This document shows positions 12,501 to 26,900 of a stretch of 64,000 bases of DNA, piece by piece. The number at the start of each line of letters is the position of its first letter. Within the stretch, counting starts at the first letter, position 1. The stretch covers positions 38,707,656-38,771,655 of the forward strand of contig JARCOQ010000007.1 in the NCBI GenBank assembly GCA_029207755.1, written 5' to 3'. The notes below the pieces were generated by a model. It was not told where the DNA came from and made no database searches. It was given only the letters and a program-made list of their open reading frames with translations. The position numbers were made by a program, and so were the translations under genes. The stretch is from Chamaea fasciata. Lineage: Eukaryota; Chordata; Aves; Passeriformes; Sylviidae.

Positions 12501-14063
12501 ATTTAATAAAAAAATACAGAAAGTAGTTCATAATTCCTGTCAAAAATCAGATATAATGGCTTAAAGGAAATAATGATAACTGATTTTCAGTACAAAGTTC
12601 AATTTTGCAAGTCACCTTTTGAGGCCTGTTTAATAAGATTGTGAACTCTTTTGAATGCCCAGTGAAGTTAGCAGGGGATGAGACGAGCTGTTCAGACAGA
12701 TCCTTTAATAAATAACACTGTCTCTTTACCACAGTGGACAAAATCTGGAAAAAAGAAAAATCTAACTTGTGTCCTAACATAAATAAATGTATGCGTGAGC
12801 GCTGTCTGTCTTATGAAGTCGTTTGTGTTTGTTTAAGTTGGAGCACAGAACACACAGTGAGTCTGGTGTCTGGTTTTTGAAACCGGGGTGTGTAAGCGTC
12901 TACGTCAAAAAGAAAATCATTCCGGAATCTGAAGGCTGAGGCTGGAAAGAAAAATCATCCTTTACAATAAGTAAGATCTGATTTCGGCAGATGTTAGCTT
13001 TTCAGCAATGTTATGTGTTAGCAATACATTTGCTGTTGGTATAGCTCTGAGGGCTGCGTTGCTTTGAGTATAAGATTTCAGGATTTTTGCTGGAGCTAGA
13101 TTATGATATTTAGATTATGAACCAGTTCTGTATTTTGGGGTGAGGAGTGTTGCTAAGGTTGTTAGTTTCAGTCCAAGTGTAACTATCTCTGTGTTGTTTA
13201 ACAGTTTTTCAGAATTAAATTTTAACTGTCAGTTTCTGCTTCATTTTTGTTAATATATTACTTTTTTCTCCCTACACTCCCCAGCTGCGTAAGTGAGTAG
13301 GGGCTACATAATATCTGTGGATTTGTTCTGCTTTTGCTCTCCATACTTTTTCTCTAGCTAGTCAGCACTTCATGGCAGTTAACAGGATGTGCTCTTTTCT
13401 GGAACAGCTAATTTACAAACCAGTACTTTTTCAGCTTTGCATATATTCTTGCACAATAATCAAAAAACCCAAGGTTTATTCTTTTGGTTTGGGGGATTTA
13501 TGGCACTCTTTTGTTGTTGTTAAGTTTTTTGTTTATCCTCTTATCCAGTGGATTAAATCTTGTTTCGTTGTTGCAAAATCCCCTCACTGTCTTTTTAGTT
13601 GAACCTCAATCATGAAAACAAGGAACTTGAATTGCATTTGAGGGAAGAAATGTTCAGCTTGAAACATAGTGCTTGCAGGTAAATCAGTGGACACTGAAAA
13701 TAAAATAATTAGAAATAGAATGGCTCTTTAATTTATGTGACTGATTTGGAGTTGGCTATATCTGAAAAGGAATGAAAAAAATGATCTCTTTGCTTGAGAC
13801 TTGCCAAACAATGCTATAAGCTCCAAGTTATTTTGAGGTGGTGAAAGGTGAAACATTTGACATGTTCTTTTTGGGTAGTGCTTTAAAAAAGAGAGGGCGG
13901 GAAAGAGGCGTTGCCACATCAGAGTTAAGGGTGTTTGTGGTTGTCCATGACAGCGCTCCAGTTTTAAAACACCTGTGTTTACTTTCCAGCTTTTCTCAAT
14001 CGGCCTGAAAGTGGCCTAAGAATGGCACAGACAGACCTGCAGTGTGTCTGTGCTGCCTTTGCA

Positions 14064-14098
14064 ACACACACACACACACAAAAGAAAAGAAAAAAAGA
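14064..14098. repeat. (AC)n followed by an A-rich tract
   Basis: About eight AC units (14064-14080) are followed by A-rich sequence with single G interruptions to about 14098. It is a smaller version of the compound repeat at 11523. Confidence 0.9.
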
Positions 14099-14971
14099 CA
14101 TAGATAAACCTCTTGTTATGCAGCTAATCATTAACAGCATTTTTGTGCCTAGCTGAAAACATTTTGAACTTTTCTGGATTTTTATAGTCTATCAGATAGA
14201 GCCGGTATTTTTTCCTAATCTATTAAGCTAGTTTTTTATCTTAGCTACTTTATCTTCTAGCAAAAATAAAATAAGCTTAATGTTGGTTTGTGGGAAATAA
14301 TAGTAGTGGTAAATAATAATGACAAAAATCAGTATTTTTGTTTAGAAGTGGTATTTCATTCCAAACATTTCATATTTCATTATTTGGAAATAAGTGAACC
14401 AGTACTCCAATTTAAAAGCAAACAACGAAAAAGCAAACAAACAAACAACTTGGCACAGCCTTCCCTTTGCCACCCTCCTTGGAAAAAAGGTCATCTTACA
14501 GTTTTTTTCTGTGTAGGGTTATGATGTGTGTTAATCTTCTGCAATGTTAATTTATGACATAAAGAAAAACTGAGGTATTACATTATTTCATTTGTAAGTG
14601 CTTGCTTGCAAATTTGAAAATCATTTGTGGGTCAGTATTTAAGATATTCATCTGATGAGAAGCATATTTTATACTACTGCTCCAAATTTATTTATTATCG
14701 CCTTTAAAATTCCTTCATATGTTACAAACTTTCTTGGCTTTTGAGGAGCCCTCATTTGCTTTTTCTAGGGTTTTTTTTAATTGATGCAATGTTTCTTCTG
14801 CCTTCGACTGCAGATGATATGTGTTCCATTCTTGTATATAAAAATATGTATGCTTCATAATTACATTTGGGTTTTTTTGTGGATCACTCAGTATAGGTCA
14901 GGTTTTGTTTCCTGAAAGAGAAGAAAAAGACAAAACCAAGTCAAAGAAAATAAAGTGCTGATACTGGAGCA

Positions 14972-15110
14972 CAGATCTCTCCCTTAGACTGATTTCTTTT
15001 TTGAATTGTGAGTTTAATAGATTCAAAGTCAGTGTATGGGATCAGCAATATGAAGCCCCTTGACCAAGATGCATGGCCTAACTAGAGCACAATTGATTTA
15101 ATAGTGGTTG
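14972..15110 (+). repeat. Copy A of an inverted 135-bp duplicate
   Basis: This segment matches the reverse complement of 17678-17810 over its whole length. By eye there are about ten substitutions plus one 5-bp indel (GGGAT present here, absent there), so roughly 90% identity. Shared stretches include GAATTGTGAGTTTAATAG-type sequence (one mismatch) and AATATGAAGCCCCTTGACCA. No open frame, tail or flanking direct repeat was seen at this copy. It could be the source of copy B, or another member of an unrecognised interspersed family. Confidence 0.9.
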
Positions 15111-16960
15111 GTCTAACACAATGACTCAACAAAGCAAACTTGAAATGTGCCAGATCTTCTTCAGATCAGGAACCTCTAATAATCTGAGAAATTATGCCAG
15201 ACTGATCTTTTGGCAATACACAGCAGAGCACCCACCTTGCCATGGCTTTACCAAGGGGCAGGAACAGCAGTACAAGTGCCTGCTCTGACAAAGCTGGCTC
15301 CTGCAAAACACACAGCACACTCTCAAGTGACTGCAAGGAAAGGTGTTCGGAAAATAAGGGCATTGACATCCCCTTTTTTCAGTGATTCTACAAGCAGAGC
15401 TGGGGAATATTCACCTGAATCTGCTCTGAACACAGAGAAGAGCTTGTGAGGTAAATTCTCACCCAATTATCTGCACAGTTGTATCACTGGAATTCTCATA
15501 GGAGTAGCATTCTTTCATATCTGTAAAGGACATAAGCCAGTACCTTGGCTAAGAAATGGGAGGCATAGGAGATATAAAGAGTTCACAGAATTTAATCCAG
15601 ACTGCCCCAAAGGTAATTAAATTATATTTCTAAAAGATAAGGAAGTCATCACATTTATTAAATTACGAGGTGTAGCTGTGTATAGATGTGTTCTAAAAGC
15701 AAGCTGGATAATGTCAATATGTGAAAGGGGAAGAAAAAGCTTTCTGCATATAACTTTTTCTGAAGGCAATACTGCAATATTGATATGAAGGAGACAAATA
15801 TGGAGATAGTGTTCAAAATATGTCTAAGTGGTTCGGTTACCAACCTCTCAAGACTTTCAATGATTTTTAGGTATGTAACCCACTTGTGGTTTTTGAAATC
15901 CCATTAAGTACCTGTCTTGATCTGCTTCAGGACTTCTATAAATCTTATGGTCTCTTCACTTTGTTACAGGTCTTAAAATTACTCCCTGCTCCTTCTAAAG
16001 GCTGATGGTTAAATAAAAGCAAAATTAAAGACAGCAATTTTCTGGCAGTTAAAATTTGAATGTTCTTAAAAATGGAATTGCCCTTATGAAATATATTTAT
16101 ACAGTATATCCTTATGACCATCTAGTTTTAGTATTATAGTACCACTGAAATAGCACATTCATTACAAATGTAAGGCAAAATCAGGCAACTATCTAACAAA
16201 CCCTAAGAAAAGTCATAATTATATGAGCTGTAAACCAATTGTTCTGCAAGGGATTTGTACACAAATGGGTACAGTTGTTCATGTGCTTTTTCAGACCAGC
16301 AGTAGATGCCCTGACTCTGTTCAGCGGTGTTAGGGTTATCAACAGATGATACCTAGCATCTCACCTGAGAATACTTTCATATAGATGCTTGAAAAAGGCT
16401 TGTGTGGCCATTCATAGCAAGTCTGCAAACAGGGTTTTGGGTTCCCTCTTAAATTTGCCAGACTTTGCACTTTTTCTGTTCCTGTACTGTAATAGCATCA
16501 GTATTGAGAGAAATCGTATATCGAAAGACAGTACAGCCAAAAAGGGGAAAATGCAGAAGTTACAGTCTTTTCAGCCTTGAGTTTTTTCATCCTACTCAAT
16601 TTGATACTGCATATCTTGTGTATCTTGCTACCACTGGAATATCATTGATCACCCACTTCCATTTTGTCAAGGCCTCTGTTCTGGCAAGATTGTTTGTACC
16701 ATCTTGCTTTTAGTCACTTTACACCTTTCTGACCCAGGGATAAGGAAACATCTTAAAAGGTAGGATGTATTTTCATCCACCTCAGCACCACATCTCACCA
16801 TGTTTTCCAGGGATATCACATCCTCAGAGGAGGAATGTCTCTTTCTACATGGACCTCATGGTGTTGTCTCACCTGTTCTTAATCAAGGTGCAGTTGGAGG
16901 AAGGCCAGACAGTTTATTTGGCTTATTTTTAAAATATGTCAATATGTGAGATTTGCAACT

Positions 16961-17008
16961 CAGTTCTTATTTGCAAACATTGTCCAGTTCTTATTTGTAA
17001 ACATCATC
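16961..17008. repeat. 24-bp tandem duplication
   Basis: Two adjacent 24-bp units begin CAGTTCTTATTTG at 16961 and 16985. They differ at three positions, all transitions, so the duplication is not very recent. Confidence 0.9.
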
Positions 17009-17610
17009 CAGTGGATTTAGCTTCTCTGTTCAGCATCTGGTTTTGGGAAGTTGCTTTCTTAACCACCTGATATATCGTCTGCTACCTCTGATACTGTCCA
17101 GGAAGTTGCCACCTGCTAAGTCTTTACTGTGCATACTTAATTTATAGAAACTGGGGATCTTCCACTCGCTGTAAAAACTCAAAAATTCATCTCCCTTTTT
17201 CACTTTTCAATCAGAGACTCTTGACATTAATGAGAAGAGATGGAGATGTTCGTGTATGCTCATTAGGCCTGTGTTTGCAGTAATTGTATATATAATCCAT
17301 GGGAAACAAGTGTTTAAAAATGTCCTGGTTTGTAAATATGAGGCTCGTCTTCATCTTCTTGATGACCTTTCACTGTTCTGTTCTATTTCTGTGTACCAAT
17401 GTGACTGGAAGCCTTCTGTGGTCTTTAGATCTTAGTCTTCTGGAGAGAAATTATTTCTCAAGAGAACAGTGCATGAGACGTGCTTTAATTTTAATGTACT
17501 TTTAATATGGAAAAATAATGAGTGGTTTGGGGTTTTTTTAAATATAGAGGAAACAGGGTTTTTTAGCTACATTTCCCTAAGAAAATAAGGAACATATGAT
17601 TATGCAGTCC

Positions 17611-17627
17611 TTTTTTTTTTTTTTTTT
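17611..17627. repeat. Poly(T) tract (T17)
   Basis: An uninterrupted run of 17 T is followed by CCCC. It lies about 30 bp before the first flanking repeat of copy B. On the minus strand it reads as an A17 run downstream of that copy, but outside the direct repeats, so a link is unproven. Confidence 0.85.
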
Positions 17628-17659
17628 CCCCACCTTCTGGTTTCTGGCTACTTTCAACC

Positions 17660-17817
17660 AAATCTGACAGAAGTATTAACCAGTATTAAATCAATTGTGC
17701 TCTAATTAGGGTATGTGTCTTGGTCAAGGGGCTTCATATTGCTGATACACTGACTTTGAATCTATTAAACTCACAATTTGAAAAAGAAATCTGTCTAAGG
17801 GAGAAATCTGACAGAAG
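17660..17817 (-). mobile_element. Copy B of the inverted duplicate, flanked by 14-bp direct repeats
   Basis: The insert (17674-17803) is the inverted counterpart of 14972-15110. It is flanked by perfect AAATCTGACAGAAG repeats at 17660-17673 and 17804-17817, which look like a target-site duplication of the length made by LINE-type integration. The homology with copy A runs a few bases into the right-hand repeat (CAGATYTCTCCC on the minus strand), so the exact junction is ambiguous. It has no coding capacity and no known SINE features that I can name. It could be a non-autonomous retroelement or a retrotransposed fragment of local RNA. Confidence 0.6.
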
Positions 17818-17999
17818 GCTAATGACTGGACCCAGAAGGGGGTTTCTCTCTTCTACTCAGTTGCCAGTTTTTGTGGCACTCCTAATGCCTCACTGAAGGG
17901 GAAGTTCAGGCAAGCTTTGTCAGTAGGCATTACTGTTTGGTAGAAGATGGCAGTGCAGGGTATCAGTAGTGGCCAAATGATGGACAAAGAAAGTTACAT

Positions 18000-20900
18000 A
18001 GAGTGAGCTGGAGATATTGCAGTGGAAAGCTGTAAAGTGTATAGGTAGAATTCATTAATTTTATGTGGACGTTGGAAGGAATATGAGGTTGGGAGAGAGA
18101 GAGGCTGGTACAGAGTAACTCACTTGATTTTTACACTGTTTTAAGAGAGATCTTTTTGCCCATGGAATTACAAACACCTTAATATCATTATAAAGTTGTT
18201 GGTTGATTTGTTTTCATTTTCTTGTTTTATATAGGAAAATACTGCCTCCAGTAGCAGAACTGCAAATTTTAAATCTATCAAGGCTAGTACAGCCATGAAG
18301 AGCTTCAATCATTTCTTTCCATTACTCTTTTTATGCTACATTTAAAGTGATGACATTAAGCCTTGAAGGAGTTTTAACTTATCAAATTAAAGTCTGTACC
18401 TTTCATAAGTTTCTAATGTCATGAACACCAAGTGATCCCTGGCAGTTTTGGGGGGAGTAGTGAAGATTAAAAGAGGTAGCATTTGAATTAAGTTGATGTT
18501 GAAAAGATACTGGCACCAAAACCACCTTTAAAAGTTTTAAACTCATTCACTTTTGTGGTCAAACATTCATTCAGTGGCATTTCTGACTTTGAAAAAACAT
18601 TTTAAAAATAATTTAAAAGATGTTAACAAAGTCAGAGAAGTGAGTCTGATTTTCAGATCTTAGAATAATATCACTTACTTGTCTTTAGAAGAATATCCCA
18701 TTTAATATGGGGATACACATTGTTTATGATTCACATTGTTTAAGTAAGTACTTTTAAACAGGTTCATAAAAGCAAAATATAAAAAAAACCCCACAGAAAT
18801 TCTTCCCCACAAAAGAAAATGGGATATGAATAAATATTTATCTTTATTTTTATTCTTACATTAAGTTCTGCACTTTCCATCTTTTGACCTACCTCTGAGA
18901 GGTACATAGAGCTGCATTCTTCTCTTCCATGTTTCCGCACGTATTACTACTTCTGTCTTCCCACATTTTACACCATATCTTCAACATCATGTAGGTTTCT
19001 TCTATTCCCCATTCTCAAAAAATTTTTATTTTGTCTTTCTTCATTGTTTTCCTAGCTTATGCTTCCTTTTCTTAGTCTGGGTGTTTGTTTCTTCCTCATC
19101 TGTCTCACCCACTTCACTAAGACACCAAGAGCCTGACCATCCCCTCACATCCCTCTGTCCCATGCTGAGAACTGTACCTAGATGCTGCTGCTTTCCTGTG
19201 TGTTGGCTTTAGTTGTTCTGTGAAGCAGAAAGATTACTTCAGGTCTCCACTAATCAAAGGAAAATGGATGACATGAGGAAAATGTGAAAAGCTCAATGGT
19301 AGCCTCTGGAGAAATATTGCATTCAAAGTTGACAAATTGCAGGGGATTTAAGGAGTGCATGATAGGGCAAGCAAATGGCCTTGCTTTCAGCAAAGTTATT
19401 CATCAGAACATTTTCCTTCCTTTCAGGAAGGCAGGTTATTTAGACAATAGTTACAAGTATTGTGTATTTGCGCAATTCTACAGTGTTATTTGCTATACGT
19501 GCGAAATGCTACACTGAGGTAGCCAGTTAATCAAGAGTTAACCTCGCTTCTGGCATTTCTGAAGCAAGCATCTTCATTTACTCCTCTTTCCCCTGAAACA
19601 GTATGTTAACATTTTTCATTACAGGATCATGTGTGCTTTATTTCAAAGCATTCCTGCTCCACACAGTATCCAGAGAACAGCCAATCAATATATTTTTTTA
19701 TCTTCTTTGTTCATTATGTGTGCCAATCCCTTGTTTACTGGATACTGTTCAAACCTTTCCCTGAAAACAGAATTTTGAGCAACCATCATGGGGATTTTCT
19801 CCAGTATTCAGTGTTATAGAAACCAAAGGTTTAATAAACAATGATTTAATGTATTCTTGCAGAAGTGTTTTCTTCATGCTGCGTGAGGAAACCACAGCAC
19901 AAAAAATCCAGGGTCAAAAGTACTCACAAATTTTGCATGCCTATTTAAGATGTACAAGATTTACATTTTAGAATATTTATCATTTGTAAATTCCTAACCA
20001 TTAAAGCCAAGACCAAAAGATATTTTTATCATTTAGTTGGCCTTCTGGATATCATAGCTCATTGATTTCATCAGTTGTCACTATATTGAGCCTAGAAATT
20101 TCTGGGGTTTTAAAACCTGCTTTCCAGAAAGATATGGTGTAAAAAATTCAAGAGGTGGAGAGGCCAACCTTTGATCATTTTTTCCAGTGATTCAAGTTGC
20201 CCTTACTCAACCAGATTAAAAAATCCTTTACATACTGTATTTTCTGCCTATTTATCAAGGGACAATGAGATTTGATAGCAACATAAAACTATTCCATTCC
20301 TGATACTTGTTTAAAATTAGCACATGTCCTCAGGGATTTTTATAATCTGAATAGAATAAGTTCTTTCACTGCATGACTTTTTCTCTAGTGCTTGCATTAC
20401 TGGTGTGGCTCTTTTCTATATCTTCTCTGGGTTTTTCCCATCCTTTTGTTTTCAAATTTGGACACAGATGCATTTTTAAGTTTGTTTCTCAGTGTCATAT
20501 ATGAAGTCAAGTCACCTTAATTGCTTAATGGTGATACTATTTTATTGTGTATGCACCAAAAAAGTTGCCTTTTCCCATTTTTTCCACAGCATTATACTGT
20601 CATCTTGTATTGAAGTCTCATGTCTTTATCAGAGTCAACATTTTCAGAACATAGTTGCTCTTGCTTTTAAGTGTCGCCTGTGTTCACTGTTCTCAGACTG
20701 AGAGTTTGCATTTGGTTTTATTAAAATGCCCTTGATTTGAATACCCCACCAAGTGACCCAAAACATTGTTTCATCGTCATTATTTACTTTTATTATGTTC
20801 ATGAACATTTCTAGCTGTGTCTACCTGTTTCCAAATTATTGAAGGATATATTGGATAAGAGAATGCTAGTACTGATACCTGTGCAACCTTGCTAGTATTC

Positions 20901-23900
20901 TAGTAGTACTCAATGACAGTTGCCTCTTGCAACATGTAGGGTTTGTGAGGTTTTTAACTTTCAGTCCATTCTGAACCCGCTTAAGAAATATTTCTTCATG
21001 GTGCATAGTGATTTTTTAATCAATTTATTATGTCTGACAAGTACAAGCCTTAAACATCCCCTTCTAATCTCATCCAGGAAGGAAGTCAGATTTGTGTGGC
21101 AAGACATAGTCTACCAAAAAGATGTTGACTGGGAATAATTACAGTCTTTCATTAAAATCTGTATTAATTGAATCCGGTGTTTTCACTCATATGTCCCAGT
21201 TTTAATCCCACTAGTCCTTTTTTTTTTCCTATTGACACGTTATCAGTGCTCTTCCAGTCTGGGAATGTCCTGGTATTTTAACACTGAAACACCTAAAGTG
21301 AAAATTGTCTGAATATGTAAATTTAAAACTTATCCATCCTTAAATTCTAATAAACTGAAAGTGCTTGTTCATTCTACATCAACTGTAACTATGCCATCCC
21401 AATTTCTCCGAAGACAGACCACATATACACTGAACACTCCTATTTTCCTTTTATTTTTTAATCATAACTTTATTTTATTTACTTTCTTCATGAAAAAGGA
21501 GCTGTACTTTTACTTGGTTGTGAGGTGACTTTTTTATAGCCACCCTTAAAGGACTCCTCAGTTTTCTATGATATTCTGCTATCCTTTTTTCTCTCAAGTA
21601 CTTTGAGTACTTAAGTATTTCTGTGCATGTAAAAATTCCGATTGCTTTTTCCCATGTGGAATTCAATCAGTTTATTATCACTTATCTCCAAGTACGTATC
21701 AATATCCATTTCAGTGATTGATATTTCTAGTTTAATAATGAGATTGTTTAGTTCATGCTCATAAATAATATAAGGTTTTTGAAGTGTATAATATTAGTTT
21801 ATAATTGTCCACTAAGGACTCACAGAATGTGTGTCCTAAACTGGCCTATAGCATAATTCTTTTCCTTTCCAAAGATTATAAAAATATGCTGAAGAAAAAC
21901 TTGTCCTGTGAGCTGACCAGCAAGTCTTTCTAAAGTTATTTTAGTTAACATATTGACCTCTACGTGTTCAAGAGCTGTGGTCCTGTGTTACTGATCATTC
22001 TAAGAGGAATAATGGCTTGGTGGGGGAGGGCTGTGTTAAGGCATCCTGTTTCCATTCTTCCTCTCTTATTCTTCCTGTTAATCAGGGACTTTAACGTGCC
22101 AGTTGCCCACCAGATTTCAGTAATATTGGTTATATAAAATTTATTCCCATCAATGAGAGTTTCCTCTTGCTGCTTACCCAGATTCCTAGGATCAAAGCAT
22201 TAACAATTGAAGAGATTCTTTTCATTATATTCTTTGCCACATTGGTTCAACTTGCTCGTTAGGTGCTGAATTTGAGCATGTACCTCATTTGCCTTCCAAA
22301 TAATCTCCCCTTGTGTTGCTGATTTAATATCCTGGCTGCTCCAGCTAGTTTCCAACTGAGAAGATTAGCCTCCTACTTGTGTGGTGTAGTCTGTCCTGTT
22401 CATACAGTCCCTTCTTTCACTGATGTACTGTTTCACGGATTGAAATCTGCCTGGTTTTTCAGTTATGGATAACAGACAGAAAATCCTGGAAATAAACTTT
22501 CTCTACTTCTGATAACTGTGGATAGCCAATTACATTTTAAATTTCCTCTAAATTGCTTTCAGTGCAGTTGAAGCTTTCAGAAATTTCATCTAAGTTCTGC
22601 TATGAAGGCCATATATAGCATTTATGTTCCATCTCCCATTCACTTCTGTTGCAGCTCTGAATGCAGGGTATTTTGGCAGATTAGTCTCAAGGGATTTGTC
22701 TTGCACAGTCAGAAAATGGGTTACATACTATCAATCCCTCTGAAAACTTTCAGTCCCTCTGAAAACTTTCAGTAAAATCATGCTAAGGTGCTGTCACCAA
22801 AGGACAGATATATTCCCCAACTGCTGAGCAGCATTCAGCTACATTAAATATGAAGCATATTTGTCTCTTACTGCAGTCCCATCCCATTGGCTGCAACAAA
22901 AGAAACAGGAATAAACAGGGTACAGACTCTTTCACTGGGCAGTGATGATTCATGCATGCCAAGGTATAGGTCCACTCTGTGCAACAAATTGACAGATGTC
23001 TGCAAAAAAATGACCACGCAGTTAAAAGAAGCATCATGAGATGTATATCCTGGTAGCCTTACCTCTGGTACTTCCTAATATCTCTGTACTTGACTCCATG
23101 AGTTTATTAATGTTCTGCCAAGGAAGGGGTTTGCTCACCCAGATTTAGCTGTCGCTTGTCAGGCATCCAGTTGTAGCCAGTATAAAGAGGGGGATACATC
23201 ACCACAAGGCAATTTATCCTTTCTTAAGATAAATGCAGATGATAGGTGAAATGGTCTTTGGAAGTGCCACCTCACTTCAGGTGGATGAAGGAAGGGGAGA
23301 CAAATGGAATAATTTCTATGTGTGTAGTATTTGTGTGTAAATTATATACATAGCTCTCTGTTGAAAGGTACACTCACAGTTGTGTATGGATGTGTGACTG
23401 TATATACCCCAGTATTAAGATCTAGCTGTACAAAATACTTTGTGTCTCTTCTACTTATAATAGTTTTAAATAAATCAGTCCTCAGGTGTGTTAACATTGC
23501 ATCTGAAATGAGCTACTGAGTTTGGATCATGTTTTAATTTTTTCAATCACCGAAGAGGGGTTGTGTGTTCTAGATACAGCAGTGATAGGGAGGTGACTCT
23601 GACTGGTGAACAATAGCTCCTTCCACTTCAAACGAGCCAAGAACTGCTTAAGCTGTAGGTATTGAATGGGCTTCTGTTAGAAGCTTGGTAAGGCATTGAC
23701 AGTGAGAGGTTGCATGGCTTTGTCCTTTATTCTTTGTAATGAAACAAAATAAAGATGTGTTCCCTGGAAATCAAGGGTTAAGTTTCTTCTTGTCCTTCTT
23801 TTTGTCTTATCAGTTGCTAATGTTACCTACTTTTTTAGGTTCATGCTTAGGAGATGAGGCTAGCCTTGAGACAGATTCCCTGGTATTTTCCTTCCATTTC

Positions 23901-26900
23901 TGGTTTGTAAAGACATTAATACATTACTTACCTTCTTAACAAAGTGTTCTTCATAAAATTGAATTCCTAAAATGCATGTCAGGGTAGGAAACTTTGCTAA
24001 TCAATATTCTTGATTTAATTTTTGTTCCTTAGAAGTGGTCTAACAAGTGCAAAATGAGTATGTTACAAGTATACTGGAGGAAAGAATAAGAATGGTTAGT
24101 TTAAATTATTGTATTTTTGAAAAACTTTGGGAAAGTTCCTTTTTGTTACAGTAATGATTTAGTTCAGTGCAGTAATAGTGATATAGCAAGATATTTGTAT
24201 CATCAAATATACTTTGAATTTGTCAATCAGTATTTACTTACTGAGGACTTTTTACTGAGTTGTGAAGTTTATTGCAGGTAGCAGCAGTCAGTTTCAATGT
24301 TTGTAGCACAAATATTTCAACCTAAATGCTTTAATTGCAATAACAATTATATTTATAACTACTAGGAAGCAATTAACCCTGATCATAATTCTCCAAAATA
24401 TAATATAAGGAGGGTTACAAAAGATCCTTAAAAATAATATATCTATAAAATAAAAATTTTCAAAGAGAGTAGGACGAGCAAAGAGTTTAGCTAGTAACCT
24501 CGTCAATGGAGTAGTTGCTTAGGGTTGAAAAGGCATTGTTGATTACAGACTCTGACCTAGTACTTTCTAAGAGAGATAGAAATTTAATTTTATATGTAAC
24601 AGCTTGTTTCCAGAGAAACTGACAATCAAACTGCCATTTGTTTGATGTTATGGACTTTTTGTGGAAGGTTATATACCACCTAGATGCTGGATAGTTCTCA
24701 GAATTTTTTAGAATACCACAGTGCAGTAAATTAAAAAGAAAGCTAAGTTTTATAATATGTTGTATTTTAAATTTGTGTCACACCATGAGGCCTCAGCAGA
24801 CAGCCCAAGTATTAAATAATGCTTTTTTGACTGTAGAAGTATCATTTTCTTGAAGCCTGAAAAATTAATTAATCTTTCTAGGAAAGAAGTTGATTAATTC
24901 TTGCCTACAGTAACAACTTATTAGTGACTAGACCAGAAAGAAACCCCTTGCCCCTACTCTGACAACTTGTGTTGACGTCAATGGAAGCAGCTTTGGACTC
25001 TAAGTAATTAAGTCCAAGTGAACTGCAAAGACTCCTGTGACATAGTTTTGACACTTGCAGTTCATCTTTAATTGTTTCCGTTTCACAAGGTATCACTTAC
25101 CCTTTGCTGGAAGATTTTATTTGATTTTAAAAAAAGTCATACTGACAGCATCTTCATTGAGCAACTACTGACATGTCAATAAGAGCTGGTATGCACTAGT
25201 GCTTTCTTTCCCCTCAAGAGGTAAAGCACAGCTGGATTTCCATCTTTGAGTAATGATGGGACTTCAGGGTATCTTCTGAGATCATGAACTGAGACTGGAG
25301 ACCAGCTTCACTGAAAAATGGTAGCTTTTGGGCCTCAACTTGAAAACTCCCTAATTTTGTGAGTCCACTCTTTTGAACTATTTCATTTTATTGAATTAAT
25401 TACTCATTTTGTTAACTCTGATACTTCAGTTAAACTTAGGATATATCTTTTGTAGAAAACAGTTAAATTTTACCAGCTGCCAGAATTCTGGGCCAAAGGG
25501 CAAAGTAATATTGGTATAAATGAAACAGTGATAATTTACAGGTTTTAATATAAAAATCCAAACTGGGTCATTAGGGACTTCATTATGGAATACAGAAAAA
25601 ATGTCATTTGAGGAAATAAATGTTGATTTCTCAGTACTTGACTTTAACTTGTAGTCTCAACACTTTTTCTTGCTTCATATACCTGTGGCAGTAGTAGTGG
25701 TGGATATCAGGATAGCAGTCCATTTCACCCAAGGCTGTTGATCATTTAGTCATCAGAAACAGTTTCTTCTAAACAGTGTCTCTAGGATGTAGTTCCTCCC
25801 TCCAAGGGGAGTGGTCTTTTGTTAGATTATGTAAATCGAGAAACTCATTCATTACCACTGTGTTGCTAATTCATGCCTTAACCTGCAGAACCGTGCATTG
25901 TGTGACTCTTTCCCTGCATACAGCAAATGTGAGAAGCACTGTTCCTGTGTTTGCTTTAGTTTCTGGAGAGAATTGAATGAAAGTAGATTCAAATCAGCAG
26001 GGAATTTGTTTGTCAAATTTTGCAAATCAGGCTGCAGAAAATGGAGTTTTACAAGCCCCATTCAGCAGTCCAAGATATCAAACTCGCTTCAGTTTTCTAT
26101 ATAACATTCATACCACTCTTTCAATCTTAATTTTGATTGATTACTTACCAGCAGAAGTTTATACTGAAATCTCTCCTTTGTCCTCTTTATCCCTTGCTCA
26201 CCTTTTCATTCTTTCTGTGTCAATTATTAACACTGTGACGTTACTTGTTGCTGCAGTAACTTTGTTTCAATGCAGCTGTTGCCAGGTGAATTTTCTTGAG
26301 GGCTTGATTGTCACATTTACAAAGATTTTATGAGATATCAGAAAAGTTTTTATTTGGCCAGTAGTCTTCAACTTTACATTCTTGGGGAACTGGCCTGTGC
26401 TGTCTCTAGATGTTTTATTTGAAAACAAAATACAATGGGGAAACACATTGTGCATTGGCTCATGGTTATGTATGGTAGGTTTTCTTAGCAAGGCAGATAC
26501 TAAGAAATTGAAATATATTGGATTAAGTTCACTGGGACAGATTTGCCGTGGTGTCCCTGATGCAGGGGACATTCACAATGGCTCAGCAGACAGAATGTGT
26601 TTGATTCATGTGTTAATTCAGATCTTCTTAGGTCTGTTTTTCAGCTGGAAAGTGTTGCTGTAATTAGGTGGTGAGTCAAAACTGAGTGTTACCAGGCTGT
26701 GACTCTTGCAAGACACGAGACCAAAGTCCAGGTGCTTTCAGCTCCCTGTCAGCTTGCCAGTGGCCACACTGTACACGCCCTCAGGTGCTTTTCTGCTCTC
26801 AGAGTAGGGGCTGGTGGATAATCCTGCCTGCAGAGATATACTTCCTACTGTGGTCAGCTCACAGGCCTGAACTGGCCATCTCAACTGGAGGATTTAGGCA

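Noticed and set aside
22080..22130. Phrase resembling the CR1 endonuclease region (GGGACTTTAACGTGCCAG)
   Set aside because: It resembles CR1 for only about 20 bp and the flanks do not continue the match. Too short to call.
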